A stretch of 64,000 nt of DNA, from positions 24,800 through 88,799 of the forward strand of contig CM017463.1 of the NCBI GenBank assembly GCA_007674295.1, read 5' to 3'. The notes under the pieces were generated by a model that was given only the letters and a program-made list of their open reading frames with translations, was not told where the DNA came from and made no database searches. This stretch comes from Antonospora locustae (Eukaryota; Microsporidia). Positions 51,466-60,067 of this stretch are shown piece after piece. A program made the translations under genes and the position numbers. Position 1 is the stretch's first letter. Every line of letters starts with the position of its first letter.

Positions 51466-52259
51466 GTGTCTCTACTGTATGCTCTGCATATGCTGCAGTC
51501 TAGACCGTGTACAAAGTGTGTCTATCCTCAAAGAGCTGATGTCTTGACCTTGCCAGCTGAAAACTTCCCGAAAACCCCTCAACTGCACCGGCTCCATCTG
51601 GTGGTACGCTGAAAAACTGGTGTGGTGTTCCGAGCTCTTTGGCTGCATGGTGGAACGTGCAAGGACGCATCCAACGGCTTGAACTGAAATGCTATCATTC
51701 CAGGGAAATCAACAGCATACCTCTCTATGTTGTGCTATTCCTGGAATACGTTTCACTTGTTGCGTGCTATGTGCTCCTTTTTTGACAACTCTCATAAATG
51801 CATGTCATTGCATTTCTGTCCACCTCTCGATCTTGTCGTGTTTGCGCGACCTTCTTTTTGTGCTCTCTCCAGTCATCTCCTGTTCTCGTGACTCCTGCTT
51901 TGGTGTGCACGTCTAAACAGGTTTTCTTCTTTTGTGCTGGATCGCGCGACTTGCTCGTTGTCCAGATCAGTCATCTGACATGGCCTCCATCCTCGCATCT
52001 TTGCCAGACTTCCTCCGGACGAGTTGAAGAACACTGACAGTTGACTGGACAATGCCTCGCGAAAAGGACTGTGGTCTGTTGTGAAAATTTATTTAGATGT
52101 GCTGCTCTTGCTGCCATTTGGTCCAGCGCATTCTTGCCTCTTACTGTTGTCACCTGCTACAGAAACAGTACGACTTGCAGTCACTTGATTGATGCCAACA
52201 CAGTGTCTTCTCGAACGGCAATTCTTGCACCTTGTATTGTGTCAGCAGTTTTTTCTTCA
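51466..52259. repeat. Spacer between large and small LRR genes, inverted copy A
   Basis: Near-identical (inverted) to the spacer at 62777-63601. It carries the same open frame on opposite strands (plus 51689-51916 against minus 63149-63376, identical 75-residue translations). It also has the downstream block with the codons ALDQMAARAAHLNK and the AATAAATTTTCACAAC polyadenylation-like signal at the end of the large LRR gene. No separate gene is convincing. Confidence 0.8.
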
Positions 52260-54494
52260 TCACAACACCATCTCTTCTATGCAATGTCCGAGTCTTCTAT
52301 AAAAATATCTATAAAGCAACCTTTCATCTATTTGACAATTACTTATGTCCAGTCTCTTAATCCTTGTCATCTTTTCTACCACTGTCTTCCAGTCTTCGCA
52401 ACTTAGATTTTTGTTCCACGAGACATCCAGCTCTACAAGATTTAGATTTTGCATGTACTTTGCGATCGTTCCTGTTTGTAAATTACAGTCGCTTATGTCC
52501 AGTCTCTCAAGCTTTGTCATCTTTCCCATTGTCTTCCAGTCTTTATTGCTTATGTTTCTGTTCCATGAGACGTCTAACTCTATTATATTTTTCTTCAGAC
52601 TCTGCATGTGTCTTGCAATTGTTTCTGCTTGTATGCTACAATCCCACATCTTCAGCTTCTGGAGACCTTTCATCTTTCCTACTGTTTTCCAGTCTTTGTT
52701 GCTTAGGTTTTTGTTTGACGAGACATCCAGCTCTAAGAGGTTCAGATTCTGTATGTACTTTGCAATCGTTCCTGGTTTTATGCCACATGCACTTATTTTC
52801 AGCTTCTCAAGCTTTGTCATCTCTCCCACTCTCTTCCAGTCTTTGTCGTTCAGATTTTTGTTTGACGAGACATCCAGCTCTAAGAGGTTCAGATTCTGTA
52901 TGTACTTTGCAATCGTTCCTGGTTTTATGCCACATGCACTTATTTTCAGCTTCTCAAGCTTTGTCATCTCTCCCACTCTCTTCCAGTCTTTGTCGTCCAG
53001 ATTTTTGTTTGACGAGACATCCAGCTCTAAGAGGTTCAGATTCTGTATGTGCTCTGCAATCGTTCCTGGTTTTACGCTACAATGCCACATCTTCAGCTTC
53101 TCAAGCTTTGTCATCTTTCTTATTGTCTCCCAATCTTCGCCGCTTAAGTGATTTTTTGAGACATCCAGCTCTACGAGGTTCAGATTCTGCATGTGCTCTG
53201 CAATCGTTCCTGGTTTTACGCTACAATGCCACATCTTCAGCTTCTCAAGCTTTGTCATCTCTCCTACTCTCTTCCAGTCTTCGTCGCTCTGGTTTTTATT
53301 CTCGGAGACATCTAGTTCTATTATATTGTTCTTCAGACTCTGCATTTTATGTGCGATCGCCCCTGGCTTTACTCTCCTGCTCTTTATTCTCAGCTCTGCC
53401 TCCTTTGACTTCGAAATAATCCTCTCCAGCATCCTTATGTCTCCTAACTCCAGCTTCTCAGTGTCCACCTCCACTGTCATGTTCATCACCTCTATCAGCC
53501 CCTCTGCTACTTCCTGCACCTCTGTCCGTCTTCTGTACTTCTCGCTTACCTCCACTCTCAGTGTCCAGTCTCCTGTTCTGTTCTCTCTTCGATATTTCTT
53601 GCTATGAATGCACCGAAGATCGAGTGTCTTTTTTTCCTCATCCGCTGTCAATCTCATTCCGTGCTCTTCTGCAAGCAGCCTCAGAAGATGCTGCATGTAC
53701 AACGAGAAGCCCTCTATCTTTGTGCCCCTTCCTTTCACTTCTTCTACAAAGTTCTTGGCGTATTCTGCTGTTTCTTTGTAGTCTTCCATTGTCTTTATTG
53801 CCAGCTTGTCATAGCACGCCCATTCCCATTTCTCTTCTATTTTCAGATGCTCCATCAGATGCAGAATCTTCACCATCTCACTTGCATTCACTTTCTCCTG
53901 CTTCTTTCCCATCATTATGTTGTATGTCTTCTCAAAGATCTTTCTGTCCCACATGATCTCATGACTCTCCCCGTCCCACTCTGCCACTCTCTTCATATAG
54001 TCAGACACATGCAGAATGTCGACTTTATCCGTGCTCTGGTATGCCATTGCATACAGAATCGACTTCACCTCCTCGATGTCAACGTTGCTCTGCAGTCTTC
54101 CTCCATGTGTTCGGGCTGCCCTACCAAATTTCCTTTCATTCCACAGAACTTCCACTGCACCTCCTGTATTGTGCACGTGTGCACTCTCTGTATCTGTGCT
54201 CTGATCAGCCATTGCTCTCAGAATCGTCTCCACCTTTTTGGCACTTACGTAGCCCTGCTCCTTTCCAAGCATGTGGACTGCCCTGCCAAGCACATCTCTG
54301 TCCCACCGAACACGCATGTCGACTCTGTATGTTTTCTCCTCAACCATGTCTCCCTTTTCGTCCGTAAACTTGACTTTATACTCGCTAGAGAGGTGCACGG
54401 TGAGTGCACTCTCGTCTGGATGCATGCTGCTGCCCCGTGTGCCGAGGCAACACAGCACATGCATTGCCAGATACGCCATCCCCTGCAGATACAT
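52260..54494 (-). CDS. Large LRR family protein 4, 744 aa
   Basis: Starts ATGTATCTGCAG directly after GCCC. The leader is MYLQGMAYLAMHVLCCLG. Three helical units (RWDRDVLGRAVHMLG, NERKFGRAARTHGG, DRKIFEKTYNIMMG) end in HLMEHLKIEEKWEWACYDKL. A charged middle with the DEEKKTLDL block follows. Seven double LRRs follow, of which three central ones differ by hardly a base, giving a 147-bp tandem repeat. The repeats are of the ribonuclease-inhibitor/cysteine type (KLEKLKISACGIKPGTIAKY). A C-terminal Arg/His-rich end follows. Likely exported; function unknown. Confidence 0.87.
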   Translation of the reverse strand: MYLQGMAYLAMHVLCCLGTRGSSMHPDESALTVHLSSEYKVKFTDEKGDMVEEKTYRVDMRVRWDRDVLGRAVHMLGKEQGYVSAKKVETILRAMADQSTDTESAHVHNTGGAVEVLWNERKFGRAARTHGGRLQSNVDIEEVKSILYAMAYQSTDKVDILHVSDYMKRVAEWDGESHEIMWDRKIFEKTYNIMMGKKQEKVNASEMVKILHLMEHLKIEEKWEWACYDKLAIKTMEDYKETAEYAKNFVEEVKGRGTKIEGFSLYMQHLLRLLAEEHGMRLTADEEKKTLDLRCIHSKKYRRENRTGDWTLRVEVSEKYRRRTEVQEVAEGLIEVMNMTVEVDTEKLELGDIRMLERIISKSKEAELRIKSRRVKPGAIAHKMQSLKNNIIELDVSENKNQSDEDWKRVGEMTKLEKLKMWHCSVKPGTIAEHMQNLNLVELDVSKNHLSGEDWETIRKMTKLEKLKMWHCSVKPGTIAEHIQNLNLLELDVSSNKNLDDKDWKRVGEMTKLEKLKISACGIKPGTIAKYIQNLNLLELDVSSNKNLNDKDWKRVGEMTKLEKLKISACGIKPGTIAKYIQNLNLLELDVSSNKNLSNKDWKTVGKMKGLQKLKMWDCSIQAETIARHMQSLKKNIIELDVSWNRNISNKDWKTMGKMTKLERLDISDCNLQTGTIAKYMQNLNLVELDVSWNKNLSCEDWKTVVEKMTRIKRLDISNCQIDERLLYRYFYRRLGHCIEEMVL
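52717..53157 (-). repeat. 147-bp tandem repeats inside LRR gene 4
   Basis: The unit start GACGAGACATCCAGC occurs at 52717, 52864 and 53011, exactly 147 bases (49 codons) apart. The units are almost identical in DNA, so the expansion is recent. Confidence 0.85.
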
Positions 54495-54517
54495 GGGCTG
54501 ATTTGTATGTCTGTAAA

Positions 54518-54735
54518 TGTGGTGAAGACGCTGTCGTTGTGTGCTGTCACTTCATTCGTGCACTCATTTCCACAGACTTGATGACGTACCTAGCAGCGCT
54601 GTCATTCTTTGGACTGAAGATTGACAGGATGTGCTGGTGACTCGCGCTCGAATGTGACGGATGTAGAAAGACCTTTATTTGCTCATCTGCCTGATGCTGC
54701 TGTGCTTGTGCCCATGCCATTTCGTATGTATTCCT
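54518..54735 (-). repeat. TAASGR-tail plus promoter cassette, copy A
   Basis: Near-identical to 50423-50640. It joins the end of the broken gene at 54683-55350 to the promoter of LRR gene 4. Confidence 0.85.
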
Positions 54736-55350
54736 TCTCTATCTCTATAATCAGGACCAGAATGTCCTCGACTTCCTTCTCGCAGATTCTCTTTGGGTTC
54801 ACGTACTCGATGTCTTCCTCTTCTGCATACTCAAACACCCTTCTTGCATACTCCTCTTTGTCCAGCCTTCTACTCAGATACGCCCCTGCTTCCACCAGCC
54901 ATTTCTTGCTCTCGTTGATTTCCTCGGCCATCTTCCGTATCACGTATGACAGCGTGAACTTTCTGTAAAACTCGTTCAGCATGTTACTTACACTTCCCCC
55001 TTGAATGTACTGATCGAATGTGCCCATTCGCGACTCGTACTCCGTGCGTATGCCCAGCCTGTCTCGTAGTATGTGTAGCCACGGTTGAGCACGTGCACAC
55101 ACTGTGTGCCATGCCCCGGTATCACCAAAACGTCCAGATCGATGTTCTTCAGTACTCCCTCTCTGTGCTCGGTGCACACGGTCAGACACGCCATCTGCCT
55201 GTCGATAACCTCCGCTTGCACAACTTGGGCACATACGTCTGTGCAGTCTCTCAGCCTGACCAGCACTGCCTCGAGCAGGGCCTGTGTTTCTGTGAGGACT
55301 TTGTGTACATTCTTGTCTATGCCGTACACGGTCTTGATGTAGCTCGCCAT
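54683..55350 (-). pseudogene. TAASGR-family gene with a frameshift
   Basis: Two overlapping frames together look like one protein of about 220 aa. Frame A starts at the ATG at 55350 (MASYIKTVYGIDKNVHKVL) and continues as a helical region with VLVRLRDCTDVCAQVVQAE and LDVLVIPGHGTQC. It loses coherence near 55050. Frame B then continues with GTFDQYIQGGSVSNMLNEFY, TLSYVIRKMAEEINESK, EEDIEYVNPKRICEKEVED and a coiled end finishing in TAASGR at 54683. The shift may be a mutation, a sequencing error or programmed. Family unrecognised. It sits between small LRR gene 55486 and large LRR gene 4. Confidence 0.7.
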
Positions 55351-55485
55351 GTCTCTTCCGTCGGTGGCGGTGGTGCATGTCTGGCAAGAATGTTGTGTGG
55401 AGTGAGTGTGGGGTGAGACGCTGTCGACGACAATGAGTTGGTGTCTCTGTGTGTTCGAGTTGTGGGAGTCCTCTCAGACTCTTCC

Positions 55486-56667
55486 CTACACGTTGTTATC
55501 GTTGATCAACGTGACAGGACCTGCAAATTTTTTATGCGAGAGAAGGACTCTACCTCCGAACAGCTTACGAAGATCCCACCACCCAAGAGTGTCACCCTCG
55601 CCGCGCTCCACAAGGGGATTGTTTCTGAGATCGAGCATCATGATTCTTGAAAGACCCGCTATTGTGTGCGGGAGCGAAGTGAGTTGATTGTTTCTAAGGT
55701 CAAGCACACGCAGCATCGACAGGTCGCCTATGCTCTCTGGGAGTGCTGTCAGCTTGTTATGACCAAGACGAAGCTTGTTCAGCTGCGAGAGATCGCCTAT
55801 GCTCTCTGGGAGTGCTGTCAGTTTGTTATGGCCAAGACGAAGCTCTTTCAGCTGCGAGAGATCGCCTATGCTCTCTGGAAGTGCTATCAGTTCGTTATGG
55901 TTAATATAAAGCTTCTGCAGCTTCGACAGATCGCCTATGCTCTCTGGAAGTGCTGTCAGTTTATTATGGCTAAGATGAAGATCTTTCAACATTGACATAC
56001 CCTCTATGTTATCTGGAAGTCTTGTTAGTTTGTTATGACCAAGACGAAGCTCTTTCAGCTGCGAGAGATCGCCTATGCTCTCTGGAAGTGCTATCAGTTC
56101 GTTATGGTTAATATAAAGCTTCTGCAGCTTCGACAGATCGCCTACGCTCTCTGGAAGTGCTGTTAGCTTGTTATCAATAATACGAAGCTCCTTCAACATC
56201 GACAGATCACCCACTCTTTTGGGAAGTGCTTCCAATTTGTTATTGTTAAGATATAGCACTTCCAACTGCGACAGATTTCCAATTTTTTCTGTAAGTGATG
56301 TCAGCTGGTTGCCACTAAGATAAAGTTCTTTCAGCATAGACAGACTACCTATACTCTCTGGAAGTGTTGTCAGCTGGTTTCCATTAAGATAAAGCTCATG
56401 CAGCATCGACAGATCTCCTATGCTCTCGGGAAGTGTTGTCAGCTTGTTGCCACTAAGACGAAGGGTTTTTGTCATCAGCTGATCACCTGTTCTTTCTGGA
56501 AGTTCTACTATTTGATTAACACTGAGATCAAGCTCTTCCAAGTCCTTGGCTTCAAACACCTCTCTTGGTATCTCTCGAAGACATCTTCCTCTGTAGTTAA
56601 GACTCGTTCCTGCCACTTCAAGTATTTGCACCAGTGCAAGTGCAACACATGCTGCATTTCTGATCAT
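55486..56667 (-). CDS. Small LRR protein, 393 aa
   Basis: A signal-peptide-like start, MIRNAACVALALVQILEVAG, follows directly after ACCC. About a dozen 23-residue LRRs of the SHOC2/PIRL type (LTALPESIGDLSKLQKLYIN) come next. A C-terminal capping segment ends LRKLFGGRVLLSHKKFAGP, and a final VTLINDNNV is unlike the other member at 50588. Two blocks of about 110 bases are repeated 207 bases (three LRRs) apart. Such LRRs bind protein partners; here the signal sequence implies export. Confidence 0.87.
   Translation of the reverse strand: MIRNAACVALALVQILEVAGTSLNYRGRCLREIPREVFEAKDLEELDLSVNQIVELPERTGDQLMTKTLRLSGNKLTTLPESIGDLSMLHELYLNGNQLTTLPESIGSLSMLKELYLSGNQLTSLTEKIGNLSQLEVLYLNNNKLEALPKRVGDLSMLKELRIIDNKLTALPESVGDLSKLQKLYINHNELIALPESIGDLSQLKELRLGHNKLTRLPDNIEGMSMLKDLHLSHNKLTALPESIGDLSKLQKLYINHNELIALPESIGDLSQLKELRLGHNKLTALPESIGDLSQLNKLRLGHNKLTALPESIGDLSMLRVLDLRNNQLTSLPHTIAGLSRIMMLDLRNNPLVERGEGDTLGWWDLRKLFGGRVLLSHKKFAGPVTLINDNNV
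55834..56150 (-). repeat. 207-bp offset duplication inside the small LRR gene
   Basis: The sequence from AAGACGAAGCTCTTTCAGCT at 55834 recurs at 56041, 207 bases on (69 codons, three 23-residue LRRs), and stays identical for about 110 bases. This points to a recent internal duplication. Confidence 0.85.
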
Positions 56668-56897
56668 GGGTATATACTTCGTTCTCTTGATTACTTGTCA
56701 TGACAGAAACGTATAGAATTGACATCTGATTACAGGTCCGCTGTCTTGTGTCAAGGAAAAGAAAGTCCTCTGGTGCCGAAAAACAAACCACCGCGAACTC
56801 TAGTGCAACGGCACAGTGTGGGCTGTGACCCTGTGATGCCTTGAGATGGTTCTCCAGTTTGGAAATGTTATAGTGCTGTTGCAACGTGTCGCTGCAC
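56668..56897 (-). promoter_or_regulatory. Conserved upstream block of small LRR gene, copy B
   Basis: Near-identical to 51236-51465 with scattered substitutions. After 56897 the similarity stops sharply. Confidence 0.7.
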
Positions 56898-58198
56898 AAC
56901 CTAGTTGTGAGCAGCACGAGTCATTACTGTGTGTTCTGCATATGTCACAGTGTATACTGCGTACAGTGGGTTTTTGCCCTCAAAGAGCGGTCAGAGAAGA
57001 GTAGATGTCTTCTTGCTTCTTGACTAGGTTACCATACTTTTTTGCAGAATGATTTATTCAAAGGAAGTATTTGAAACACCAAGTGGTTACTGAGAAAGGT
57101 ACAGTTGGAGAAGGCATCTAGGGCCATACACAAAGGGCAATAGGTGGTAGAGAGAAGACATGGAGACAGAGGGGATGTCAAAACACCAAGAGGGGAAAGA
57201 GAAAAAACCGGGTGTGGACATTAAACAATAAAGTTACAAACCAATAGCAGACATGAAAAGGCTTGTGAGGCTGTGAATCTGTGACATACAAAGCGAGCAG
57301 CTTTCGAGGTATTTTGTAGGGAAAGAGTGTCGCATAGTTGTTGTATAGAAAGACGAGTTGCATACACGCAGTATTGCAAGCAGTCTGGAAGCTTTTGCAG
57401 TACCTGCACACACTGACTCCACACAGAAAGCATGGACAGCAGTGGGGATGCATGGGTAGCCATGTCCACTGTCTGAAAGTGGGCACCGAAATGAACCGGT
57501 CTGGTGAGAGTCGCGCGTCACCAGGATCAGATAGGACGGAGAAGAATCACATTGAGACGTAAACAGGAAGGAGGTGGAGATGAAGACTAGGAGTTCAGAT
57601 GCAGACAAGAGGCGAAGGTTTGGGTCGATATGAAGAAGGGAGGAAAGACAGAGCGATGAGAAACGGAACGCGGAGAAGGGAAACAATCGGAGTGGACATG
57701 GTGATTCGAATCCAGAAGACAGAAAGATGATGAGGAGAACTAGAGCCGAGAACAATCGCAGATGCAGAGAATGTCCAGAGAGCTGTGTAAGCAACGAAGA
57801 CCGGAGAAAGGGAGAGATGGAGGAATGATTGCGGAATAGACGGAGAGGCAGAGCTGCATAGAGCTGAGTGCCACACAGAAGAGAAGCCTAAGCTAAGACA
57901 GAGAGACAGCGAGAGATATGACAAGGCATGAAAAGCAGAACATGTTGTATTACATCCATACAGAACGCATCATGGCAAGCCGATTGTCTGATGCGAAGTG
58001 CAGGTGTCCGATGTGACCCGCAGCAAATGCACTCGCTGCAGCCAGGCAGGGCCCATCAACACACCACCAGCGAGAGTTGATCTCGTAGCTTCAGGCACTG
58101 CTTGGCGGCCACTCTCAAGACTGCCTTCACGTGCCGACACCAGATGTGAATTTCAGCACCACATATTTGGTGTGGAACAAAGACGTTTTGACTCAATG
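56898..58198. other. Purine-rich spacer at the turning point of the array
   Basis: About 1.3 kb. From about 57540 to 57930 the plus strand is rich in purines (many GAGAG and AAGGG runs), giving long but low-complexity frames on minus (57234-57794). No gene family was recognised. It is the start of the zone where gene orientation switches from minus to plus. Confidence 0.5.
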
Positions 58199-58690
58199 CT
58201 ACAGAAACCACCACGTGTGTGATGGAGGGAGGTCGTCTGCATGTCCTTCACGGTCTGAGCAACCCTCGTCGGAGTCCTGCTCGTCGTGCCACTTGTCAAT
58301 GATGTCGTCCAACAGCTCAATGCTCTCATGGAGATAGGCGTCTGCAAACTTGGTTGAGAGTGTAGTCGATTCAACCGGAAACTGGCTGTAGTCGTCAACT
58401 AGAAACTGCAGTGCTGACCTTCTTTTCAGCGTTCCCGTTTCCAGTCTTGTTCTGGATTTGCAGGCAGTGTATTCTATGCTGAATTTTATGGGTTGGAGGG
58501 CATGCACCATAAGAGCACCAATCTTTCTTCTGTCTTCTTCTTCGAAGCTGTCCTTCTGCTTGCCTATTCGAAAAATAAGCCCGAGAATCTCGTCAGCCTT
58601 AGCGTAGATCTTCAATACGTTAGACTGCGAACTGTATTCAGCCGTTCTGATCTCTTCTAAGCAATCAATAAGCATTGATACACATGACAT
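58199..58690 (-). CDS. Hypothetical protein, 163 aa
   Basis: A complete minus-strand frame outside the repeat modules. Helical N-terminal half (ECLEEIRTAEYS-like, then YAKADEILGLIFRIGKQKDS), a middle with RKIGALMVHALQPIKF, and an acidic C-terminus (WHDEQDSDEGCSDREGHADD). CCC lies seven bases before an ATG two codons upstream of the start. Its family is unknown. It is the only non-repeat candidate gene in the LRR array. Confidence 0.55.
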   Translation of the reverse strand: MSCVSMLIDCLEEIRTAEYSSQSNVLKIYAKADEILGLIFRIGKQKDSFEEEDRRKIGALMVHALQPIKFSIEYTACKSRTRLETGTLKRRSALQFLVDDYSQFPVESTTLSTKFADAYLHESIELLDDIIDKWHDEQDSDEGCSDREGHADDLPPSHTWWFL

Positions 58691-59617
58691 GTATGGGCAA
58701 AGAAGTAGAGCGGAAGATGCAAAAAGCAGAGGCGGACTAGTGGGTTAGATCATCAAGGAAACTAAACGTGGTGAGTTATGCACCTACACTTCCACAAGGT
58801 GCTTCACAGCAACAGCAATTTCGGGCGAAAAGCAGAAAGCCACACAAAATAAAAGGACTCGGTTTCCACCAAAACACCAACACAGACACATCTGAATGAA
58901 GTAACTGCACCACCACGAACAACACTGCAGTGCAGCAGGCACAAAGCTTAGACAGGCGTCTGTTCTGTCTGCTGCATAGGAGATTTGTTTTTTATTGTTT
59001 ACTTTGATGTTGAATGCATGATCGCTGCTTGGACCATTGACATGCAATCTTTGGTTATGTGTGCCATTGCAGAGAGAGGGCCAGGGTCGACGAGAGAGGA
59101 GAGCTAAGGAGCCAACAGGTGTAGAAGAGGACAAAGACGCTTTGCGTGAATCGCGAAGAGCCAAGAGAGAGGAGAAAGAGGAAGAGCAGAACAGACGACA
59201 AGATCGAGGACGAGGTGGAAGAAATGTTTTTGTGTACAAGAAAGTTGACACAGGACAAGCACAGCACAAAATGCGCGGATAAGAAGCAGGAGGGCAGGAG
59301 AGGAAGGAAACTCGTCAAGAATGACAAAAAGGAATTTTGCACAGAAGTATGCCCAGAGATTCCAAAGAGGGCCTGCGAGCGAGGGTGTGCGAGTGTTTTT
59401 TTCCCAGTGCCATTTCGCATCAGGAGGCCCTCGACTAGAAGGACATTCACACAGACAGATGGACCATGAGAAGGGCATCGGAGACTCTCTCGAGCATCGG
59501 TGCTGTCTGTATTCAAGACGACCAGACCGTCCCACGCCATCGCATGGCGCCACACCTACTCTCGCGGCACTCTTCAGCCATCGATTTAGCAAGCAACCAA
59601 GCCAACGAAAGTTGCAA
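58691..59617. other. Degraded region before the plus-strand module
   Basis: About 930 bases. A purine-rich stretch near 59090-59300 encodes, on plus, charged residues such as EEKEEEQNRRQDRGRGGR, without a good start. No family recognised. Confidence 0.4.
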
Positions 59618-59907
59618 ATGGGCACGTGCGATCAGAACATTCACGGAGGCAGTGTGGAAAACGTGCTGGACGAGTTCTACAGAAAGCTCACGCTGTCATA
59701 CGTGATACGGAAGCTAGCCTAGGAGATCAACAGGAGCATAAGAAGGCTGGGCGAGAGAAGTATGCAGAAGAGGAAGACATCGAGTACGTGAACCCAAAGA
59801 GAATCTGCGAGAAGGAAGTCGAGGACATTCTGGTCCTGATTATAGAGATAGAGAAGGAATACATACGAAATGGCATGGGCACGAGCACAGCAGCATCAGG
59901 CAGATGA
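59618..59907 (+). pseudogene. Remnant of the TAASGR-tail gene family, copy 2
   Basis: Starts like the 54683 gene (MGTCDQNIHGGSVENVLDEF, TLSYVIRKLA), then meets TAG in GCC TAG GAG ATC AAC where the intact copy has Glu. A deletion follows that replaces the Lys/Trp region with GDQQEHKKAGREKYA. The frame then changes and ends normally EEDIEYVNPKRICEKEVED to TAASGR. The same deletion is in copy 3 at 46006, so it predates their separation. Confidence 0.75.
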
Positions 59908-60050
59908 GCAAATAAAGGTCTTTCTACATCTGTCACATTCGAGCGCGAGTCACCAGCATACCCTGTCAATCTTCAGTCCAAAGAATGACAGCGCTGCTAG
60001 GTACACCATCAAGTCTGTAGAAGTGTGTGCACAAACCAAGATATAGTACC
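59870..60050 (+). repeat. TAASGR-tail plus promoter cassette, plus-strand copy
   Basis: Inverted relative to copies A and B, with the same AATAAAGGTCTTTCTACATC and following bases up to the promoter of LRR gene 5. The last part diverges. Confidence 0.75.
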
Positions 60051-60067
60051 TTCACCACAAATAGCCC

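Noticed and set aside
57234..57794. Long minus-strand open frame of 186 codons
   Set aside because: It lies opposite a purine-rich low-complexity stretch and encodes a Ser/Leu/Phe-rich sequence with no start context.
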